Positions 13,751 to 17,861 of a stretch of DNA of 17,861 nucleotides are shown in pieces; the stretch's first letter is position 1; every line of letters starts with the position of its first letter. The notes beneath the pieces are model-generated. The model was not told the DNA's origin. It ran no database searches and saw only the letters and a list, made by a program, of their open reading frames with translations. The DNA lies in contig JBFLWY010000043.1 in assembly GCA_040757355.1 (NCBI GenBank), positions 1 through 17,861 of the forward strand, read 5' to 3'. Position numbers and translations under genes: made by a program. Source of the DNA: DTYU01 sp040757355. GTDB lineage: Bacteria > Bacillota > Desulfotomaculia > Desulfotomaculales > Ammonificaceae.

Positions 13751-14521
13751 GTGATCAGCAAGGTTGAAATCTGCGGGGTAAATACGTCCAAGCTTCCGGT
13801 TTTGACCGCGGCACAGATGCGGAAACTCTTCGAAGCAGTGAAAAAAGGCGATCGTAGCGCCCGGTCCGAGTTGATAAACGGAAATTTACGACTGGTACTC
13901 AGCGTGATCCAGCGTTTCACCAATAGAGGGGAATACGTAGACGATCTTTTTCAGGTCGGCTGCATCGGGCTGATAAAGGCGATCGACAACTTTGACCTGA
14001 ACCAGAACGTTAAGTTCTCTACCTATGCCGTACCGATGATTATCGGCGAAATCCGCCGGTACCTGCGGGACAACAACTCAATCCGGGTGTCACGTTCCCT
14101 CCGCGATGTGGCTTACAAAGCCCTCCAGGTCCGTGATGCCCTGGCGAGTAAAAACGCGCGGGAACCTTCGGTCAATGAGATCGCCGAGGAACTGAAAGTG
14201 CCGCGCGAAGAGGTGGTGCTTGCGCTGGACGCTATTCAGGAACCGGTTTCGCTTTTCGAACCGATCTACCAGGACGGCGGCGATCCGATCTTTGTAATGG
14301 ACCAGATCGGCGACGACAAAAACCAGGACGCAAACTGGCTCGAGGTAATCGCCATCCGGGACGCACTCCGCCGCCTAAGCGAGCGGGAAAAACTGATTCT
14401 CACCATGCGCTTTTTCGAGGGCAAAACGCAGATGGAAGTAGCTGAGGAGATAGGAATCTCACAGGCCCAGGTTTCCAGGCTTGAGAAAGCGGCCCTCAGT
14501 CATATGCGCAAGTACATTTAG
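13751..14521 (+). CDS. sigG: Late forespore sigma factor sigma-G
   Basis: Sigma-G directs late forespore genes. The 256 residues (B. subtilis 260) begin MISKVEICGVNTSKLPVL, matching the family N-terminus. Region 2 is LRLVLSVIQRFTNRGEYVDDLFQVGCIGLIKAIDNFD and KFSTYAVPMIIGEIRRYLRD. Region 3 includes VSLFEPIYQDGGDP. Region 4 ends with EVAEEIGISQAQVSRLEK. GTG 13751 is chosen because it gives the family N-terminus, has GAGAGG about nine bases upstream, and lies downstream of the sigma-F start site. Earlier in-frame starts at 13688 and 13697 would add a basic tail absent from relatives and fall on the promoter. spoIIR follows 17 bp after the stop. Confidence 0.95.
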   Translation: MISKVEICGVNTSKLPVLTAAQMRKLFEAVKKGDRSARSELINGNLRLVLSVIQRFTNRGEYVDDLFQVGCIGLIKAIDNFDLNQNVKFSTYAVPMIIGEIRRYLRDNNSIRVSRSLRDVAYKALQVRDALASKNAREPSVNEIAEELKVPREEVVLALDAIQEPVSLFEPIYQDGGDPIFVMDQIGDDKNQDANWLEVIAIRDALRRLSEREKLILTMRFFEGKTQMEVAEEIGISQAQVSRLEKAALSHMRKYI

Positions 14522-14538
14522 GAAAGAAGGGGTGAAAA

Positions 14539-15159
14539 ATGAAGCGTAAACTTTTAAGTATACTTTTTGCAGGTTTGCTTTGTTTTGGGATTACCACCGG
14601 CATTTTGTACGAGCAGGCGGTTGAGGCTTACAACCCTAACAACCTCATCCGGGTCCATATCATTCCCAACAGCGACTCGCCGGTCGACCAGAAGCTGAAA
14701 CACCGGGTTCGCCGGGCTGTGGTCGAGGCGATGGCACCGGAGTTTAAAGACGCAGATAACATTTCTGAGGCACGCCGGTTGGTTGACAAGAATCTGGCGC
14801 AGATAGAAGCGGTTGCCAGGAAGGAGGTTGCGCTGGCCGGCCAGGATTACGGGGTCCGCGTGTACCACGGCCGCTTCGATTTTCCGGAGCGGACTTACGG
14901 GGATCTTACGCTCCCCGCCGGAGAGTATGAGGCCGTGCGGCTCGTTCTCGGGGCCGGAAAGGGGCAAAACTGGTGGTGCGTATTGTTTCCGCCGCTTTGC
15001 ATGGTTAATATCGAAGTGGCGGAGGAAGTTCCGGCGCTCGCGAGTGCCCCGGATGAGGAGCGGGTTAGGTTCAAATCGCGGCTGTGGGAACTTACAGAAC
15101 GCCACTTGGGCCAACCGCTGAGACAGGTGGTGCGGTATTACAAAGCTGAAGCCGAGTAG
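14539..15159 (+). CDS. spoIIR: Stage II sporulation protein R (forespore signal to SpoIIGA)
   Basis: SpoIIR is secreted from the forespore into the intermembrane space, where it triggers SpoIIGA to process pro-sigma-E. The 206 residues have an N-terminal signal or anchor helix (LLSILFAGLLCFGITTGIL), the family motif IRVHIIPNSDSPVDQKLK and the signature WWCVLFPPLCMV. ATG 14539 has AGAAGGGG upstream. It follows sigG by 17 bp and is probably in the same forespore transcript, ended by the terminator at 15207. In B. subtilis spoIIR is far from sigG; here they are adjacent. Confidence 0.93.
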   Translation: MKRKLLSILFAGLLCFGITTGILYEQAVEAYNPNNLIRVHIIPNSDSPVDQKLKHRVRRAVVEAMAPEFKDADNISEARRLVDKNLAQIEAVARKEVALAGQDYGVRVYHGRFDFPERTYGDLTLPAGEYEAVRLVLGAGKGQNWWCVLFPPLCMVNIEVAEEVPALASAPDEERVRFKSRLWELTERHLGQPLRQVVRYYKAEAE

Positions 15160-15206
15160 GGGTATGACAGATAAACGAGTTCCTTAAGATAAGTGTTTCA
15201 AAAGAC

Positions 15207-15239
15207 AAAGAGAACGCTGCCGGTTCTCTTTTGTTTTTT
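15207..15239 (+). terminator. Rho-independent terminator after spoIIR
   Basis: AAAGAGAAC 15207-15215 and GTTCTCTTT 15223-15231 form a perfect 9-bp stem with loop GCTGCCG, followed by TGTTTTTT. It ends the sigG-spoIIR unit. Confidence 0.85.
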
Positions 15240-15313
15240 GCTGTTGTAAGCAGGGCCGTTAACTTCTAACTTCCGGCAGGAAAGCATAGGCTTGTATAGG
15301 AGGGAGCGGCAAA

Positions 15314-15580
15314 ATGCTTAAAGTTTCGGAGCTACGGATGCGGGAGGTAATAAATGTTCTTGACGGGCGGCGCCTGGGGCTGATAAAGGATATTGACATC
15401 GACCTGGACAACGGAAAGATAAACGCCCTGGTTCTTCCCGGGCCGTCCCGCTTGCTCGGCTTTTTTGGCAGAGAGGACGAGGTGATCATCCCCTGGGATA
15501 AGATAGTGAGAATCGGCCTCGATGTAATCCTGGTTGAAGCCCCGAGCGATTCTTACACCCGTTATTCGTACCGGCGTTAA
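15314..15580 (+). CDS. ymxH: YlmC/YmxH family sporulation protein (PRC-barrel)
   Basis: An 88-residue single PRC-barrel protein. It opens LKVSELRMREVINVLDGRRLG and contains DIDIDLDNGKINALVLPG and EVIIPWDKIVRIGLDVILVE, the pattern of the YlmC/YmxH family found in spore formers; the biochemical role is not established. ATG 15314 has AGGAGG at 15298-15303. It stands alone between the spoIIR terminator and the nrdR promoter region. I found no clear sporulation-sigma promoter in front of it. Confidence 0.88.
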   Translation: MLKVSELRMREVINVLDGRRLGLIKDIDIDLDNGKINALVLPGPSRLLGFFGREDEVIIPWDKIVRIGLDVILVEAPSDSYTRYSYRR

Positions 15581-15621
15581 ACTTATTTTTCGACATAGAA
15601 AGACAACATTCTTGAGATTTT

Positions 15622-15690
15622 AAAAGAGGACGAGCATAGCCCTGAGCGGAAGAATAGAAACTATGTATTCCCCCTTTTTCTCCTCTTTTT
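15622..15690 (+). terminator. Possible terminator or structured element between ymxH and nrdR
   Basis: AAAAGAGGA 15622-15630 is perfectly complementary to TCCTCTTTT 15681-15689, followed by another T. Inside, GGAA-GA-ATAG 15648-15657 pairs with CTAT-GTA-TTCC 15661-15671 around an AAA loop. The long distance between the outer arms makes it an unusual terminator; the outer stem could also be chance in A/T/G-rich DNA. Confidence 0.35.
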
Positions 15691-15695
15691 GCCGG

Positions 15696-15749
15696 TTGCT
15701 AACCCAAAATATAGTGGTATAAGCTTACTCTGAATACTATATCTTGAGT
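15696..15749 (+). promoter_or_regulatory. nrdR promoter with two NrdR boxes
   Basis: A -35 TTGCTA (15696-15701) and -10 TATAAG (15718-15723) are 16 bp apart. The spacer, 15702-15717, is ACCCAAAATATAGTGG, 13 of 16 against the NrdR-box consensus as I recall it (ACACWATATATWGTGT). A second site, ATACTATATCTTGAGT at 15734-15749, matches about 12 of 16 and starts exactly 32 bp after the first, i.e. three helical turns, the known arrangement for NrdR. NrdR binding would block this promoter, so I infer autoregulation of nrdR-nrdD. Confidence 0.65.
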
Positions 15750-15757
15750 GTGGCGTT

Positions 15758-16228
15758 ATGCGTTGCCCTTTTTGTGCCTTCGCCGACACACGTGTTGTTG
15801 ATACCCGCGCTGCGGATGAAGGCGCCACGATTAAGCGGCGCAGGGAATGTCCGCACTGCAACCGGCGCTTCACCACCTTTGAGCGAGTGGACGAGCTTCC
15901 CCTGGTGGTGGTGAAAAAGGACGGCCGGCGTGAGATCTTTAACCGGACAAAGCTGATAGGCGGGCTCCTCAAGGCCTGCCACAAGCGGCCGGTTAAAAGG
16001 GATGACCTCGAGCGTATTGCGGACGAGGTGGAGCGAGAGTTGCGGAACCGGCTTGAAACGGAGATACCAAGCCACCTTATCGGGGAGCTTGTGGTAGACA
16101 AGCTTCGCTGGCTGGACGAGGTTGCGTACGTTCGGTTCGCGAGCGTTTACCGGGAGTTCCGGGACGGCCGCGATTTCAAGGCGGAACTGGATAAAATGTT
16201 CAAAGAGGAAAAAAGGGGGAGAGCGTAG
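15758..16228 (+). CDS. nrdR: Transcriptional repressor NrdR
   Basis: NrdR represses ribonucleotide reductase genes in response to adenine nucleotides. The 156 residues have an N-terminal zinc ribbon with Cys3, Cys6, Cys31 and Cys34 (MRCPFC and ECPHCNRRFTTFE) and an ATP-cone domain at about 49-139 (VVKKDGRREIFNRTKLIGGLL). This is the usual length. ATG 15758 directly precedes the zinc ribbon; its ribosome binding site is weak. The TAG overlaps the nrdD GTG by one base (TAGTG), so expression is coupled, and its own promoter carries NrdR boxes. Confidence 0.96.
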   Translation: MRCPFCAFADTRVVDTRAADEGATIKRRRECPHCNRRFTTFERVDELPLVVVKKDGRREIFNRTKLIGGLLKACHKRPVKRDDLERIADEVERELRNRLETEIPSHLIGELVVDKLRWLDEVAYVRFASVYREFRDGRDFKAELDKMFKEEKRGRA

Positions 16229-17861
16229 TGTTCCAGGGAATCAGGAAACGCGACGGGCGGGAGGTTACTTTCGACGAGACGAAGATCACAGACGCCATCT
16301 TCAAGGCGGCGCGGGCGGTGGGGGGCGAGGACCGGGAGACCGCCATGCGGCTGACCCTTGATGTCCTCAGGATGCTAAAAGCCAAATACAACGGTACCGG
16401 CTTCGGTGTGGAGGACGTCCAGGACATTGTAGAAAAAGTGCTTATCGAGGCGGGGCACGCACGCACGGCCAAGGCCTATATCCTTTACCGCAACTGGCGG
16501 ACGCGCATCAGAGAGGCGAAGAGCGACCTGATGGACGCGGTAGAGGAGATCCTTGAAGAGACCAGCCGCGAGAACGCCAACGTTTCGAACTCGCCTTCGG
16601 CCAAGATGCTCCAGGTCGCTGAAGCCGCGAGCAAGAAGTACTACCTTACGCGGCTTATCCCTGAAGACTTTTCCCAGGCGCATACCCGGGGCGACATTCA
16701 CATCCACGACCTCGGTTTCTACGCAAAAACGCTGAACTGCATTCAAATTCCTTTAGGGAGGCTACTGGCCGAGGGGTTCAATACCGGCCACGGTTACATC
16801 CGGCCGCCCAAACGTCCAGGTTCCGCGACCGCCCTGGCCTGCATCATCCTCCAGAGCTCCCAGAACGATATGTTCGGTGGGCAGTCTTTCGCCTTTTTTG
16901 ACCGGGATATGGCCCCGTACGTGGAGAACGCCTCGGACGACGAGGTATACCAGGCAATGGAAGCACTGGTATATAATCTCAATAGTATGCACTCCCGGGC
17001 GGGGGCACAAGTGCCCTTTAGCAGCATCAACCTGGGTACGGAAACAAGCGCAGCCGCCCGGAAGGTAACCCGGAACCTCCTCCTTGCCTACGAAGCGGGC
17101 CTGGGGCGCAACGAGGCGCCAATTTTCCCGAACATCATTTTCCGGGTGAAAAAGGGTGTGAACTTCGAACCGGGCGACCCGAACTACGACCTCTTCCAGT
17201 TAGCGATCAAAGTAGCGGCCAAGCGGCTCAATCCCACCTTCAGCTTTATGGACGCAAGCTTCAACGCTCCTTTCGGCGACCAGGTTTCATATATGGGCTG
17301 CCGATCCCGTGTAATGGCTAACCGGCGCGGGCCGGCGGTGACGGAAAGCCGCGGGAACCTTTCGTTTACCACCATTAATTTACCGCGGGTTGCGCTGAAG
17401 GCGGAGCGGGATCTGAAAAAGTTCTTCAATCTGTTAGATGAGACAGCTGAACTCGGTATCCGCCAGCTTTACCACCGCTACACGCTTCAAGCGCGGTTGA
17501 AGGTGAAGGATATCCCGTTTGTGATGGGGCAGGGCCTCTACCTTGATTCGGCCGGTTTGAAGCCGGAGGATCCCATCATGGAAGCAATCAAACACGGAAC
17601 CCTAGCCCTCGGTTTCATCGGCCTGGCGGAAGCGCTTGTGGCGCTGACCGGCAGGCACCACGGGCAGAACCCGGAGGCGCAGGAGCTGGGAACAGAGATT
17701 ATCCGCCGCCTCCGGGAGAGAATCGACACGGCTTGCGAGGAATACAACCTGAACTACACCCTCTTAGCCACGCCGGCGGAGGGGCTGGCGGGCCGGTTCG
17801 TAAGGCTCGACCGGAAGGAGTTCGGCATCATCCCGGGAGTCAATGACAGGGAGTACTACAC
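16228..17861 (+). CDS. nrdD: Anaerobic (class III) ribonucleoside-triphosphate reductase NrdD (3' end missing)
   Basis: NrdD is a glycyl-radical enzyme that makes dNTPs without oxygen after activation by NrdG. From GTG 16228 the frame stays open for 544 codons to the window edge. An N-terminal ATP cone (about 1-90, RKRDGREVTFDETKI) provides allosteric control. In the catalytic domain I see GDIHIHDLGFY followed by LNCIQIPL, and YMGCRSRVMANRRGP, which contain two conserved cysteines, then NLSFTTINLPR and LLATPAEGLAGRFV. The frame ends at GVNDREYY. The C-terminal zinc site and glycyl-radical motif lie beyond the edge. It implies an anaerobic lifestyle. nrdG is expected downstream but cannot be seen. 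Confidence 0.95.
   Translation, partial: MFQGIRKRDGREVTFDETKITDAIFKAARAVGGEDRETAMRLTLDVLRMLKAKYNGTGFGVEDVQDIVEKVLIEAGHARTAKAYILYRNWRTRIREAKSDLMDAVEEILEETSRENANVSNSPSAKMLQVAEAASKKYYLTRLIPEDFSQAHTRGDIHIHDLGFYAKTLNCIQIPLGRLLAEGFNTGHGYIRPPKRPGSATALACIILQSSQNDMFGGQSFAFFDRDMAPYVENASDDEVYQAMEALVYNLNSMHSRAGAQVPFSSINLGTETSAAARKVTRNLLLAYEAGLGRNEAPIFPNIIFRVKKGVNFEPGDPNYDLFQLAIKVAAKRLNPTFSFMDASFNAPFGDQVSYMGCRSRVMANRRGPAVTESRGNLSFTTINLPRVALKAERDLKKFFNLLDETAELGIRQLYHRYTLQARLKVKDIPFVMGQGLYLDSAGLKPEDPIMEAIKHGTLALGFIGLAEALVALTGRHHGQNPEAQELGTEIIRRLRERIDTACEEYNLNYTLLATPAEGLAGRFVRLDRKEFGIIPGVNDREYY

Noticed and set aside
1..17861. A new defence, phage or biosynthetic system
   Set aside because: All well-supported genes belong to cell wall, division, sporulation and nucleotide metabolism; no such module is present in this window.

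Overview
The window looks like a chromosomal segment of an anaerobic, endospore-forming Firmicute of the Clostridia (Peptococcaceae-like, e.g. the Desulfotomaculum/Pelotomaculum group). This is inferred from the gene order (division and cell-wall cluster, then ftsZ, spoIIGA, sigE, sigG, spoIIR, ymxH, nrdR, nrdD), from the sporulation genes, from a class III (oxygen-sensitive) ribonucleotide reductase, and from the moderately GC-rich composition. A run of exactly 100 N at 12484-12583 shows a draft scaffold.

Region 1 (about 1-10300) is a dcw cluster, all on the plus strand. A partial upstream gene end that is not MurD-like is followed by ftsW/spoVE, murG, murC, murB, murA, ftsQ (divIB), two DUF881 genes, sbp and ftsZ. 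These genes make and flip lipid II precursors, polymerise septal glycan and build the Z-ring. No ftsA lies between sbp and ftsZ. That interval holds a 210-bp nested inverted repeat instead. Intergenic repeats also sit after murG and before sigE, and a 12-bp inverted repeat lies between murB and murA.

Region 2 (about 10300-15160) is the sporulation sigma cascade: spoIIGA (protease), sigE (pro-sigma-E), an unfinished stretch with a frameshifted minus-strand AAA ATPase, a 59-residue hydrophobic protein, sigG and spoIIR (the forespore signal that activates SpoIIGA). The signal, protease and substrate are thus within 5 kb. The spoIIGA promoter has a 21-bp spacer and its -10 box lies in the loop of the ftsZ terminator. 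A textbook sigma-F promoter precedes sigG and moves its start codon to 13751.

Region 3 (about 15300-17861) has ymxH (PRC-barrel sporulation protein), then nrdR and the 5' part of nrdD. Two NrdR-box-like sites 32 bp apart overlap the nrdR promoter, which points to autoregulation of the nrdR-nrdD unit.

I saw no CRISPR, phage, defence or secondary-metabolite system. The most interesting material is regulatory and repetitive: the overlapping terminator and promoter, the heptad repeat family, and the replacement of ftsA by a repeat.
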